NCBI RefSeq assembly: GCF_039871875.1
Contig: NZ_JBDPMD010000007.1
Span: 222,929 to 286,928, forward strand
Length of the DNA: 64,000 nucleotides
Origin: Sphaerisporangium sp039871875
Lineage (GTDB): Bacteria > Actinomycetota > Actinomycetes > Streptosporangiales > Streptosporangiaceae
Direction of reading: 5' to 3'
Each line of letters opens with the position of its first letter. Positions within the stretch are counted from its first letter, which is position 1. This document shows, piece after piece, positions 1 through 8,870 of this stretch. Position numbers and translations under genes: made by a program. The notes below the pieces were generated by a model that saw only the letters and a program-made list of their open reading frames with translations, did not search any database and was not told where the DNA came from.

Positions 1-18
1 TGCGGGGACGGCTCCCGG

Positions 19-840
19 TCACGACCGGTCATCTGCGGCGGCGATGGGCGTGACCTCGCCCGAGCCGGTCACCGGGAACAGGGACCGCTCCCCGGCGGGC
101 CGCCGGGTGAGGTCCAGGCCGGGCTCGTCGCCCTCGTCGAACCGCTGCGCCGAGGAGGCGGCGGGCGTGACCCACGGCAGCGCGCTGAGCAGCGGGATCT
201 GCTCGCAGTGCACCCAGTGCACCCGCCCCATGTCGTCGATCAGCTCCGCCTCGCCCCAGTACAGCCGCAGCAGCCCCGCCTGGGCGTTGGCGGCGTAAGC
301 CACCGGGATCAGCCGGGTGTCGCCGGGCAACTGGGCCAGCACCGGCCGCGCCGCCGCGAGCTCGGCCAGCTCGGCCTCCTCCGCCTCGGCCTCCTGGGGC
401 AGGCCCGCCGTGAGGTCCAGGGCCTCCTGGTAGTAGGAGGGCGCGGGCCCGAACCGGTTGAACAGCTCCCGCACCAGCGCCGACACCCGGCCGTCGCCCA
501 CGCGGGCTTCGCTGATGGGCGTGGTGTCGTCCTCGGCGTAGCGGAACGGCAGGAACAGATTGCCGTCCAGCACGACCAGGTGGTGCGGCGAGCCGTGCGG
601 CCGCACGGCCTGGAAGCCGGGGACGCCACGGAAACCGTCCAGGAGGGCCTCGTAGCGCCGGGCCATCAGCGTGGAGCCGTAGGCGTACCGCTTGCCGCTG
701 CGGGACGACTCCTGGGCGTCCCTGGCGTTGCCCGCGGCCTCGAGCAGGGACGCCGCGAGCTGCCCGCGCACCTGGGCCGCGCGCTCGCCGAAGCGCTCGG
801 TGGCCCACGACGACATCTGCGACACCTGTGTTCCCCGCAT
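19..840 (-). CDS. Conserved hypothetical protein, 273 aa
   Basis: A soluble protein of about 273 residues that I do not recognise. It has no signal peptide or membrane segment. The N-terminal third is helical and Arg/Ala-rich, and a middle segment (HHLVVLDGNLFLPFRYAED) looks like the strand core of a small alpha/beta domain. An acidic Glu/Ala stretch lies near residues 150-165. The start is set at the ATG at 840 because GGAGGT lies 7 bases upstream; the frame stays open further upstream to 912, but that part overlaps a terminator-like hairpin. It is read in the same direction as the GDPD gene upstream but is separated from it by that hairpin, so it is probably a separate unit. The function is unknown. 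Confidence 0.7.
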   Translation of the reverse strand: MRGTQVSQMSSWATERFGERAAQVRGQLAASLLEAAGNARDAQESSRSGKRYAYGSTLMARRYEALLDGFRGVPGFQAVRPHGSPHHLVVLDGNLFLPFRYAEDDTTPISEARVGDGRVSALVRELFNRFGPAPSYYQEALDLTAGLPQEAEAEEAELAELAAARPVLAQLPGDTRLIPVAYAANAQAGLLRLYWGEAELIDDMGRVHWVHCEQIPLLSALPWVTPAASSAQRFDEGDEPGLDLTRRPAGERSLFPVTGSGEVTPIAAADDRS

Positions 841-868
841 GAGCGACCTCCGATCCGGCGGCGCGGCC

Positions 869-893
869 GGGTGCCCCTCTCCGCGGGGCACCC
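869..893 (-). terminator. Hairpin between GDPD gene and gene at 19-840
   Basis: A perfect 9-bp inverted repeat (GGGTGCCCC / GGGGCACCC) with a 7-base loop. It lies about 85 bases past the GDPD stop and just before the ribosome binding site of the next gene. There is no long T-run, as is usual for actinobacterial terminators. It could also act in the leader of the downstream gene. Confidence 0.55.
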
Positions 894-978
894 GCACTTC
901 AGTTCTCCGCACGATACTCCCGCGGGCACTCCAGTTGATGTTGTGACGCGCGCGTTTCGCGAATTCGTTCGAGAAACG

Positions 979-1905
979 CTAGGCGCGGGCCGGTGAACGG
1001 CGGAGGAAGGGCACCGGATCGGGCAGGGGCAGCCCGCGCGCCGCCCACAGGGCGCGCATGCGGTCGGGATAGTCGGTGACGACGCCCGCGACGCCGAGCC
1101 CGATCAGGCGGGACGCCTCCTCGGGGTCGTTGACCGTCCACACCACCGTCGGCAGCCCGGCCCTGCGCGCCCCCTCCATCAGCTCGGCGTCCACCAGCAC
1201 ACGGTCCGGGGACAGCGTGGTGGCCCCGATCGACGCCGCGGCCGCCGCGACGTCCCCGCCGAAGTCGGCCACGTGGTCGAGGCCGAGCCACTCCGGCCGC
1301 AGCGTCGCCTTCTCGACCAGGGCGTACCGCGTGGACACGAGGTCGCGCGCGGCGCGCAGCACCCGCCAGTCGAAGCTGAGGAGGGCGGCGCCGCCGAGCC
1401 GCCCGTGCCGCTCCAGCTCCGCCACGACCAGCTCGGTGAACTCCACCGGGTCGGCCGACAGGTCCGGCCGGGTGGGGTCGGACTTGAGCTCGACGTTCAG
1501 CCGTACGCCGTCGGCCTCGTAGGCGGCCATCAGGCCGAGCACCGCGCCGAGGGTGGGCATGCGGGCCCCCGGCACCGGCGTCTGGGTGCGCGCGTAGGGG
1601 TCGTCGGGCCGGCGGGGGTGCCGGGTGCCCACGTCCAGCGTGCGTAGCTGTTGCAGCGTGAGCGACCGGATGGGCTTGCCGACATAGGGGTACGCGGCGT
1701 CGCCGGGCGTGGCGGGGCCGGTGTCCGCGCTGGTGACCTCCGAGACCGTGAGGTCATGCGTCAGCACGAGCTGACGGTCGGCGCTCAGCGCGACGTCGAG
1801 CTCGATGGCGTGGACGCCGAGCTCCAGCGTGTAGGCCATGCCGGGAAGGGTGTTCTCCGGGCGCAGGCCCCGTGCCCCCCGGTGGCCGTGTATCTCAACC
1901 TGCAC
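979..1905 (-). CDS. Glycerophosphodiester phosphodiesterase family protein
   Basis: Predicted to hydrolyse glycerophosphodiesters to glycerol-3-phosphate and an alcohol. The family signature is clear: HGHRGARGLRPENT at residues 6-19 (catalytic His and Arg, metal-ligand Glu), IELDVALSADRQLVLTHD near residues 34-51 (Glu/Asp metal ligands and second catalytic His), NVELK near residue 138, and a C-terminal TVNDPEEASRLIGLGVAGVVTDYP, the usual end of the GDPD barrel. At 308 residues it is slightly longer than the 240-280 norm because of an insert after THD. No signal peptide is seen, so it is probably cytoplasmic. The start is GTG at 1905 with no strong Shine-Dalgarno upstream. Downstream is a hairpin at 869-893. 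Confidence 0.92.
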   Translation of the reverse strand: MQVEIHGHRGARGLRPENTLPGMAYTLELGVHAIELDVALSADRQLVLTHDLTVSEVTSADTGPATPGDAAYPYVGKPIRSLTLQQLRTLDVGTRHPRRPDDPYARTQTPVPGARMPTLGAVLGLMAAYEADGVRLNVELKSDPTRPDLSADPVEFTELVVAELERHGRLGGAALLSFDWRVLRAARDLVSTRYALVEKATLRPEWLGLDHVADFGGDVAAAAASIGATTLSPDRVLVDAELMEGARRAGLPTVVWTVNDPEEASRLIGLGVAGVVTDYPDRMRALWAARGLPLPDPVPFLRRSPARA

Positions 1906-2004
1906 AACGGCGCACTCTATCGGTCACCCGTCCCCGCCTCGTCCAGGCGGGGCCGGGGTGGCCGGTGGAGACGCCCATCCGAGCGCCGAGCGGGCCGGAT
2001 CGAC

Positions 2005-2028
2005 GCCCCGCCGTGCGCACGGCGGGGC
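2005..2028 (-). terminator. Palindromic hairpin downstream of purA
   Basis: A 10-bp perfect stem (GCCCCGCCGT / ACGGCGGGGC) around GCGC, about 40 bases past the purA stop and before the GDPD start. It is a likely intrinsic terminator without a T-tract. Confidence 0.55.
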
Positions 2029-2066
2029 GGGCCGGGGTGCCGGAGTCGCCGGAAGGGCGGGGCAGG

Positions 2067-3350
2067 TCAGACGAGCGGCCGCAGCGAGAGGGTCTGGTCG
2101 CGGCCGGGGCCGACGCCGATGGCGGAGATGGGCGCGCCGCTCATCTCCTCCAGGGCACGCACGTAGTCCTGCGCGTTCTTCGGCAGGTCCTCGAACGTCT
2201 TGGCGCCGGTGATGTCCTCGTCCCAGCCGGGCAGCTCCTCGTAGATCGGCTTGGCGTGGTGGAACTCGGTCTGGGTCATCGGGATCTCGTCGTGGCGGGT
2301 GCCCTCGACGTCGTACGCCACGCAGACCGGGATGCGCTCCAGCCCGGTCAGCACGTCCAGCTTGGTGAGGAAGAAGTCGGTGAGGCCGTTCACGCGGGTG
2401 GCGTACCTGGCGATGATCGCGTCGAACCAGCCGCAGCGGCGGTCGCGGCCGGTGGTGGTGCCGTACTCGTGGCCGGTGCTGCGCAGCCACTCGCCCATGT
2501 CGTCGGTCAGCTCGGTCGGGAACGGGCCGGAGCCGACACGGGTGGTGTACGCCTTGAGGATGCCGATCACCCGGGTGAGCCGGGTCGGCGGGATGCCCGA
2601 GCCCGCGCACGCCCCGCCCGAGGTGGGCGAGGAGGACGTGACGAACGGGTAGGTGCCGTGGTCGATGTCGAGCAGCGTGCCCTGGCCGCCCTCCAGCAGC
2701 ACCACCTTGTGCTCGTCGAGCGCCTTGCTCAGGATCAGCGAGGTGTCGGCGATGAACGGCTTCAGCCGCTCGGCGTAGGCGAGGTACTCCTCAAGGACCT
2801 TGCCGAGGTCGATGCCCCGGCGGTTGTAGACCTTGGTCAGCACCTGGTTCTTCTCGTTCAGCGCGACCTCGATCTTCTGGCGCAGGATGCCCGGGTCCAG
2901 GAGGTCCTGCACCCGCACGCCCATCCGCGCGATCTTGTCGCCGTACGCGGGGCCGATGCCGCGGCCCGTGGTGCCGATGCGGGCCTTGCCGAGGTAGCGC
3001 TCGGTGACCTTGTCCAGCGCCTTGTGGTGGGGCATGATCAAGTGGGCGCTGGCGGAGATCAGCAGGCGGTCGCACGTGATGCCGCGCTTCCTCAGCCCGT
3101 CGATCTCCGACAGGAGCACCCCGGGGTCGATCACGACGCCGTTGCCGATCACCGGCACCACGTCGGGCGAGAGCACGCCGGTGGGTAGCAGATGCAGGGC
3201 GTATTTCTGGTCGCCGATGACGACGGTGTGGCCGGCGTTGTTGCCGCCCTGGTAGCGGACGACGAAGTCGACCTCGCCGCCCAGAAGGTCGGTGGCCTTA
3301 CCCTTGCCCTCATCGCCCCATTGGGCGCCTACGAGAACGACAGCCGGCAT
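2067..3350 (-). CDS. purA: Adenylosuccinate synthase
   Basis: Catalyses GTP-dependent joining of IMP and aspartate to adenylosuccinate, the first committed step to AMP. The protein is 427 residues, the usual length. The N-terminus carries the GTP-binding GAQWGDEGKGK loop with the catalytic Asp, then NNAGHTVV (catalytic His), and downstream TTGRGIGPAY and the GVGPGRDQT guanine-binding end. The start is the ATG at 3350, which places the P-loop at residues 8-18 as in the family; the frame is open 90 bases further upstream but that part has no family similarity. It is monocistronic in appearance, between a T-tract hairpin upstream (3378-3401) and a hairpin downstream. Confidence 0.98.
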   Translation of the reverse strand: MPAVVLVGAQWGDEGKGKATDLLGGEVDFVVRYQGGNNAGHTVVIGDQKYALHLLPTGVLSPDVVPVIGNGVVIDPGVLLSEIDGLRKRGITCDRLLISASAHLIMPHHKALDKVTERYLGKARIGTTGRGIGPAYGDKIARMGVRVQDLLDPGILRQKIEVALNEKNQVLTKVYNRRGIDLGKVLEEYLAYAERLKPFIADTSLILSKALDEHKVVLLEGGQGTLLDIDHGTYPFVTSSSPTSGGACAGSGIPPTRLTRVIGILKAYTTRVGSGPFPTELTDDMGEWLRSTGHEYGTTTGRDRRCGWFDAIIARYATRVNGLTDFFLTKLDVLTGLERIPVCVAYDVEGTRHDEIPMTQTEFHHAKPIYEELPGWDEDITGAKTFEDLPKNAQDYVRALEEMSGAPISAIGVGPGRDQTLSLRPLV

Positions 3351-3377
3351 CGTTGGACTCCCACGAAAAATACGAAA

Positions 3378-3401
3378 CCCCTGACGCAAGCGCGACAGGG
3401 G
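3378..3401 (-). terminator. T-tract hairpin between DUF3151 gene and purA
   Basis: On the minus strand, CCCCTG and CAGGGG form a stem around a 12-base loop and are followed by a T-rich run (TTTCGTATTTTT) reaching to within about 15 bases of purA. This is one of the few hairpins here with a T-tract. It most simply ends the DUF3151 transcript, but its position allows an attenuator role in the purA leader. An overlapping ACGCAAG/CTTGCGT pairing could form an alternative stem. Confidence 0.55.
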
Positions 3402-3452
3402 CTCTTGCGTAGTGAGACTACCCGAGTGGGCCGATGTCACCCAAGCGCGGCG

Positions 3453-3869
3453 TCATGACGCGGCCAGGGCTCTGGCGGCCGCGGGGCTGCTCTCCCGGAG
3501 GAACTGGGCGCACCGCTCGGCCTCGTCCTTCTCGCCGATCGCCTGGGCGGCGCGGCTCAGGGCGTGCAGGCAGCGCAGGAAGCCCTGGTTGGGCTCGTGC
3601 TCCCACGGGATCGGGCCGTGCCCGCGCCACCCGGCGCGGCGCAACTGGTCGAGGCCCCTGTGGTAGCCGGTGCGGGCGAAGGCATATGAGGTGACGGCGT
3701 GACCCGCGGCGAAGGACTCGTCGGCGAGGGCCGCCCAGGCCGCGGAGTAGGCGGGGAAACGGGCGGCGACGTCACTGGCCTGGGCGCCGGACTCCAGGGC
3801 CTCCCGCGCGTCCGGGGTGTCCGGAAGGTGGGTGGGCGGTGGGCCGGCCATAAGGTTCTCGGGTTCCAT
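3453..3869 (-). CDS. DUF3151 family protein
   Basis: A 138-residue helical soluble protein of the actinobacterial DUF3151 family. The family block is visible in the second half: YHRGLDQLRRAGWRGHGPIPWEHEPN, then GFLRCLHALSRAAQAIGEKDEAERCAQFL, which resembles one TPR-like helix pair. The biochemical role is unknown. It sits just upstream of purA in the same direction, a common actinobacterial arrangement, but a T-tract hairpin separates them. The ATG at 3869 has only a poor ribosome binding site. Confidence 0.8.
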   Translation of the reverse strand: MEPENLMAGPPPTHLPDTPDAREALESGAQASDVAARFPAYSAAWAALADESFAAGHAVTSYAFARTGYHRGLDQLRRAGWRGHGPIPWEHEPNQGFLRCLHALSRAAQAIGEKDEAERCAQFLRESSPAAARALAAS

Positions 3870-3968
3870 GAACCCAGTCTTACCTGAGTTCCGGTCGTCT
3901 GGTCATACCACCTCACGCCGTGGCGGGGACGACCCGCGAAGCCCGGCCTGGCCGGGCCGCCGTCGCGA

Positions 3969-5633
3969 TCAGCGCCGCGAGGTGCGGAACCACCGCCCCC
4001 GGGGTGAGGGGATCGTGGGCTCCACGGCGGCCGGGGCACCGGAACCGCCGCGCGCGGCGAGGGTTTCGGTCAGCCGGGCGTTGTCCGCGCGCAGCCGGGC
4101 CATCTCTCTGGTGAGCGCCGGGTCGTCGGTCCTGCCGCGTTTGGGCGGCTCGGCCTCGGCGGCGGGCAGGAAGCCCAGCGACGCGCCGTCCATCCAGTGG
4201 GTCCCTGACACGTCGTGCACGGCGGTGTCCAGCGGCTCGCCCGGCTCGCGGACCAGGGCGGCGCGGGCGAACGCGCCGGTGTGTTCGAGGCGTGCCGCGA
4301 GCACCGCGTCCTCCCCCTCGTCCAGCGCCACCGACACCAGGCCGTGGCCGTGCTGGGCGGCGTGCTCCACCAGGCGCCGCAGCGTCTCGGGGCCCGGCAC
4401 CCAGCCGGGCGGGCAGACCAGCCGGTACGGCGCGGGCGCGGCGGTGGGCGGCACGGTGGCGGCGAACCGCACCCGGGGCTCGCCCCGGTAGAGGCCGCGC
4501 AGCAGCAGCAGGTCCAGGTGGGTGCTGTGCAGCGGGTTGCGCCGGTCCTCGCGCGCGGCGTCCCACGGCCCGACCAGCGTGACCACGAGGTCGTGCAGGG
4601 ACCCGGCGAGCACGCCGTCCACGGTGGCGCGCACGTCCTCGTAGGACGCCCCGGCGGCCTCCACCACGACCTCGGCGTACGGCACCGGCCACTGGCGGCG
4701 CGGGTGGGCGCGCAGCCACCGCATGTGCGGGATGAAGCCGGGCACGTAGGCGTGGTTGTACCGCCGGATGCGCTCCTTGTCGCGCATCATCATGGACAGC
4801 CCGAGGTGGCGGCTGCGGGCGCCGGGGGCGAGCACGAACGCCGCCCCTGCCTGGGCGAGCCGGTAGCCGAGCTCGGTGTCCTCGCCGAGCACCAGGGCGG
4901 TGTCCAGGGGCCCCGCCTCGCGCAGCAGCCGCGCGTTGACCGACGCGGCGTTGGTGACGTGCACCCGGAACGCCGTGTCGCCGGCCGTGCGCAGGCCGTC
5001 GGTGCGTTCGGCCAGCTCGACGATCCAGGCGTGCGGCTCGCTGCGCTCCTCGTCGAAGAGCTTGTCCGCCGCGCCCGCCGACACCGCGGCGTGCACCTCG
5101 GCGGGGGTGGGGCTGCCCGGGCGGTGCTCGACGTAGCGGACGTATCCCATCACCACCAGGTGGTCGGCGAGGTGGTGCCAGCGCATGTGCTCCTCCACCT
5201 CGTCGTGGAAGGTCACCATGTCGGCGTCCAGCCAGTGCACGACGTCGCCGGTCGCGTGGGCGAGGCCCGTGTTGCGCGCGTCGGAGCGGCCGCGGCGGCC
5301 CGGCTCGGTGGTCAGCAGCACGGTGTTCTCCGGCACGATGTCCGGCAGGCGCAGCGCGGGCTCGGTGCCGTCGTCCACGACGATCACCTCGGTCAGGTGG
5401 GACGGGTAACTCTGGGCGGCGAGCGCGGCGAGGGTCAGGTCGAGCTTGTCCTGGTGGCCGTAGGCGGCGATCACCACGCTCACCGACAGCCTGGGGCGCC
5501 AGGTGCCCGGCTCGGGCGGCGCGAGCACCCCGTAGTCGTTGTGCCTGATCCTCGGTGGCCGCCCGGACGCCCCCGATGCTCCCGGCCCGTCCGTTGTCCC
5601 AGGTGTCCCCGGTGTCCCCGTCGGCACTGTCAC
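3969..5633 (-). CDS. Family 2 glycosyltransferase with C-terminal extension
   Basis: A 554-residue inverting glycosyltransferase. After a Gly/Thr/Pro-rich N-terminal tail, the GT-A fold begins at about residue 48 (LSVSVVIAAYG), followed by EVIVVDDGTEP, GRSDARNTGLAHATGDVVHWLDADMV near residue 131 (the DXD-type metal/nucleotide site) and an ED acidic pair (VLGEDTELGYRLAQAG) that is the usual base region. The last 200 residues are a separate region with no obvious similarity, ending in a short coiled coil (EMARLRADNARLTETLAA). The start is GTG at 5633, with GGAGGGGG a few bases upstream. It is the last gene of a four-gene minus-strand run with a second GT2, a methyltransferase and an Asn-synthase-like protein, so it probably acts on the same product. 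The sugar and acceptor are unknown. Confidence 0.85.
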   Translation of the reverse strand: MTVPTGTPGTPGTTDGPGASGASGRPPRIRHNDYGVLAPPEPGTWRPRLSVSVVIAAYGHQDKLDLTLAALAAQSYPSHLTEVIVVDDGTEPALRLPDIVPENTVLLTTEPGRRGRSDARNTGLAHATGDVVHWLDADMVTFHDEVEEHMRWHHLADHLVVMGYVRYVEHRPGSPTPAEVHAAVSAGAADKLFDEERSEPHAWIVELAERTDGLRTAGDTAFRVHVTNAASVNARLLREAGPLDTALVLGEDTELGYRLAQAGAAFVLAPGARSRHLGLSMMMRDKERIRRYNHAYVPGFIPHMRWLRAHPRRQWPVPYAEVVVEAAGASYEDVRATVDGVLAGSLHDLVVTLVGPWDAAREDRRNPLHSTHLDLLLLRGLYRGEPRVRFAATVPPTAAPAPYRLVCPPGWVPGPETLRRLVEHAAQHGHGLVSVALDEGEDAVLAARLEHTGAFARAALVREPGEPLDTAVHDVSGTHWMDGASLGFLPAAEAEPPKRGRTDDPALTREMARLRADNARLTETLAARGGSGAPAAVEPTIPSPRGRWFRTSRR

Positions 5634-5685
5634 CGTTCCCCCTCCGCCGGCCGGCCTCCGTCGCCCGGTCGTCGTGTCGCGCCGG

Positions 5686-7620
5686 TCACGCCCCGGCGTC
5701 CATCAAGCCGCTCGGCCGGAAACCCGGCCACTGGTCCCTGGCGCGGGCCAGGAAGTAGCCGACCGGCTCCTGCCAGGTGTGCCGCCCGCGGGCGGCGCGC
5801 CTGGCCACGAAGCCGAGGCCGTGGGTGCGGTAGATCGCGCCGCCCGCGCGCAGCAGGGCCTGGAAGAACTGCACGTCCACCGCGCGGGGCACCGGGCGGA
5901 AGCCGCCGAGCGCCTCGAACGCCGAGCGGGACACGATGAACGCCCCGCCGGCCACGTGGTCGGACATGGTCTCGCTGGTCCAGTTGCGCCGCACCGTCAC
6001 GTCGATCTGCTGCAGGTAGAAGAACTCCGAGGCGACGCCCACCAGCTCGGCGCCCGAGTAGCCCTGGGCCAGCACCAGGTCGGCCAGGTGGTCGGGTCCG
6101 TACCAGTCGTCGTCGTCCCACTTGCTGATGAACGAGCCGCTCGCGCGTGCGGCGGCCCGGTTGAGCACGACGCCGAACGGCGCCTCCGGTTCGGCCTCGA
6201 CCACGGTGACCCGGCCGTCGAACCCGGCCACCGCGTCGCGCACCTCCGGCGCGGTGGCGGCTACCCCGTGCAGGCCGAGGATCACCTCGACGTCCACCCC
6301 GCGCTGGCGGGCGATCTGCCCGAGGGCGAACGGCACCAGGCCGGCGCGGCGGGTGCACATGACGACCGACACCGTGGGGTCCGGGGGCAGCGGCACCCCC
6401 GACCCGGCGGCCAGGGAGCGCCAGCGGGCGGTGGTGCCGTGGGTGCCGAGGGCGGTGCGGCGCAGCCGCACGCTGTGCTCCTCGCGGCGCAGGTCGTCGG
6501 CGAGCTCCCGCTCGGTGGCCCCGGTGAGGAGGACGGTGAGGCCGGGGCCGAGCCCCCGGGCCGCCCAGTCCGGCACCGGGTCGCACAGCATCGGGACGCC
6601 GGCGGCGGCCAGGGACGCCACGGTGCGGGCGGCGGCGATGGGGCCGCCGTGGGTGTGGCGCCAGGTCACGCGCACCCCCCGCAGGCGGCGCAGCCTGCCG
6701 ATGTCGGCGTCGGTCACGGCGCCCGATCCGGGAAGGCGGGTGAGGGTGCGGTCCTCCAGGCGGACCACCGTGGCGCCGTCGTGGCGTTCCAGGGTGCCGT
6801 AGCCCTTGGCAGGAGTCTTGAGGAAGCCGCGGGGGTTGACGGAGCGCTCGTCCACCGGAGGCACGGCGTCCGGCTCGATCGTGACGTCCCGCAGGACGCC
6901 GTAGCCGCCCGGGGCGCCGATGCGTGCCCAGGACGGGTCGGCGTCCCGGTCCACGATCGTGACCCGCTCGTCGTTCCACTCCGCGGCGGCCCCTGGGGCC
7001 ACGGCGGCGCGGACGGCCAGGTCGGCGGCGGGGACGTCGGCGCGGTCGGGCGCGGGGCCGTGGGTGTCGCTGAAGCGGGCACCCGGGTCGCCGGGGCGCC
7101 AGGCGGCGAGGCCGCTCCCGGCGAGGCCCGCGGCGGGCAGGGCGTAGCCGCCGAGCTGGTGCGCCCCGAAGCCCCGGGCCACGGCGGCGGCGACCTCCCC
7201 GGCCGGGCGGGGGTGCGAGAAGCGGGTCCTGACCCGCCAGCCGCTCTTGCCGTGCCGGGAGACGGCGAGGTCCCGCAGGAACTTCCTGCCGAGCCCCGGG
7301 GACAGGCGCACTCCCGGGGCGTCGCACCACTGCGGGCTCTCCAGCACGATCACCGCGACCACGTGGGCGTCCGGCAGCGCGTCCCCGAGTGCCACGGCAC
7401 GCCGCAGGTCCGTGGGGGTCCTGGCGACCACGGCCACGGCCGACGGCTCGTCCACGGCCCAGGGCGCCGGGCCCATGACGTCGACGTCCGCCGCCTCGTA
7501 CGCCACGCCGGGCAGCAGCTCGTCCAGATCCGCGGCCGCGACGCCGGCCGTGGCGACCGCGACCTTCCCGCCCTTCCGGAGCTCCGCGGCGACCTCGGGG
7601 GGCACGGGGGTGACGGCCAT
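5686..7620 (-). CDS. Two-part protein: unknown N-terminal half and GT2 glycosyltransferase
   Basis: A 644-residue protein. Residues about 411-640 are a GT2 catalytic domain: DPTVSVVMCTRR, VVEAEPEAPFGVVLNRAAARASGSFISKWDDDDWYGPDHL (DDDD metal site near residue 503) and GGAFIVSRSAFEALGGF. Residues 1-400 look like one or two alpha/beta domains, with AVAVVARTPTDLRRAVALGDALPDAHVVAVIVL and a later glycosyltransferase-B-like stretch (VTWRHTHGGPIAAARTVASLAAAGVPMLCDPVPDW); I cannot assign them. The ATG at 7620 overlaps the upstream methyltransferase stop (TGATG), so translation is coupled. This pairing suggests that the two act in sequence on one glycan. Confidence 0.8.
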   Translation of the reverse strand: MAVTPVPPEVAAELRKGGKVAVATAGVAAADLDELLPGVAYEAADVDVMGPAPWAVDEPSAVAVVARTPTDLRRAVALGDALPDAHVVAVIVLESPQWCDAPGVRLSPGLGRKFLRDLAVSRHGKSGWRVRTRFSHPRPAGEVAAAVARGFGAHQLGGYALPAAGLAGSGLAAWRPGDPGARFSDTHGPAPDRADVPAADLAVRAAVAPGAAAEWNDERVTIVDRDADPSWARIGAPGGYGVLRDVTIEPDAVPPVDERSVNPRGFLKTPAKGYGTLERHDGATVVRLEDRTLTRLPGSGAVTDADIGRLRRLRGVRVTWRHTHGGPIAAARTVASLAAAGVPMLCDPVPDWAARGLGPGLTVLLTGATERELADDLRREEHSVRLRRTALGTHGTTARWRSLAAGSGVPLPPDPTVSVVMCTRRAGLVPFALGQIARQRGVDVEVILGLHGVAATAPEVRDAVAGFDGRVTVVEAEPEAPFGVVLNRAAARASGSFISKWDDDDWYGPDHLADLVLAQGYSGAELVGVASEFFYLQQIDVTVRRNWTSETMSDHVAGGAFIVSRSAFEALGGFRPVPRAVDVQFFQALLRAGGAIYRTHGLGFVARRAARGRHTWQEPVGYFLARARDQWPGFRPSGLMDAGA

Positions 7621-8813
7621 CAGTCGCCCCGCCGCAGCACGACCGCGCCCTTCTCGGCCCTGTGGCTGACGGCGGTCAGCTCGGGGTACTCCGCGAGCCA
7701 GCGCTCCACGATCTCCTTCTCCGCCGGCCGGTCCGCGTCGTCCAGCACGATCCACGCGTCCGCCGAGCAGTGCGGCAGCAGCACCGGCACCGCCGGGTAC
7801 CGCGCCGCGGCCGCCGTGGCGCCGGGCGGCCCGTCAACGAACACCAGCCCGATCTCGGGGAGGTCCTGCACGGCCCGCACGTCGTACCAGGGGATGCTCT
7901 CCCCCTCGTGGGTCCAGGAGGTGAGGGGCGCGAGGCGTACCTCCGCGACGTCCTGGAGGCCGTGGGCGAGGATGAGGTCCCGGGTGGCCTGGGCGAAGCG
8001 TTCGTCGTGTTCCAGCGCGACCACGTGGGCGCCGGCGAAGCGCTGGGCGGCGTAGGCGAGCCAGATCGTGGAGGAGCCGCTGCCGCACTCCAGGATGGTC
8101 TTCGGGTGGGTGGCGGCGATCCTCTCGACCAGCAGGCGCAGGACGTCGGGGGAGGCGGCCCAGCCGCGCAGCGGGGGCAGCGGGGCGTGAGGTTGCAGCA
8201 GGGAGCGCAGGTCGATGAGGGCTTCCAACTGCGCGTAGGTCTGGCGGGTGGTGGCCGTCAGGGCGCCCCGGGTCTCGCGGACGGCCGCGGTGAGCGGGGG
8301 CAGGTGCTCGGCCACGGTCCGGACGTCGGCGGCGGTGGTCCGGTGGTCGCGGGCCAGGCCGGCCAGGGCGGCGGCGACGTCGGTGGCCGCGGCGTCCAGC
8401 CGGGTGACGGCGCCGGCCAGGTCGGTGAGGCGGCCGGCCTGGGCGGTGAGCTCCATGCGGTCCTCGCCGAGGGCGGTGAGGACCTGGCGGACGTGTTCGC
8501 GGGCGCTCTCGTCGAGGCGGGAGGCCAGGCCGTCCAGGGTGGCGGCGACGCGGGCGAGGTCCGAGCCGGTCTGGGCCAGGGCGGCCTCTTGGCGCTTGGT
8601 GCGGGCGTCGATGCGCTGTGCCTTGCCGTCGGTGCGGCGGACGTTCGCGACGAGGACCGCGGCGACGGCCAGGGTCACGACGGAGACGGCGAGCTGGACG
8701 GCCTGGAGAGGCTCGACGAGTCCGGACGCGGACAGCGGCACCAGCGCGAGCACCGCGAGCCCGGCCGTCGCCGCGCCGGCGGCCAGCAGCAGGCGTGGAG
8801 GTGGTGTCCGCAT
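7620..8813 (-). CDS. Membrane-anchored coiled-coil SAM methyltransferase
   Basis: A 397-residue protein with two hydrophobic helices near the N-terminus (about residues 5-22 and 32-55), a long Ala/Asp/Thr/Leu-rich coiled coil (about 60-190) and a C-terminal class I methyltransferase domain. The SAM loop is ILECGSGSSTIWLAYAA near residue 240, followed by VVALEHDERFA (acidic ribose-binding position) and LVFVDGPPG. The catalytic domain should face the cytoplasm, tethered to the membrane by the coiled coil. The start is taken as the ATG at 8813, with AAAGGG upstream, rather than a TTG at 8846. It lies in the glycosyltransferase and Asn-synthase-like run, so a sugar or lipid-linked intermediate is a likely substrate; this is inferred. 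Confidence 0.8.
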   Translation of the reverse strand: MRTPPPRLLLAAGAATAGLAVLALVPLSASGLVEPLQAVQLAVSVVTLAVAAVLVANVRRTDGKAQRIDARTKRQEAALAQTGSDLARVAATLDGLASRLDESAREHVRQVLTALGEDRMELTAQAGRLTDLAGAVTRLDAAATDVAAALAGLARDHRTTAADVRTVAEHLPPLTAAVRETRGALTATTRQTYAQLEALIDLRSLLQPHAPLPPLRGWAASPDVLRLLVERIAATHPKTILECGSGSSTIWLAYAAQRFAGAHVVALEHDERFAQATRDLILAHGLQDVAEVRLAPLTSWTHEGESIPWYDVRAVQDLPEIGLVFVDGPPGATAAAARYPAVPVLLPHCSADAWIVLDDADRPAEKEIVERWLAEYPELTAVSHRAEKGAVVLRRGD

Positions 8814-8870
8814 TTTTACCCTTTCTTTGAGAGTTTTCGCAGGCAAAGGGCTATTTCACGATACGGGAAT

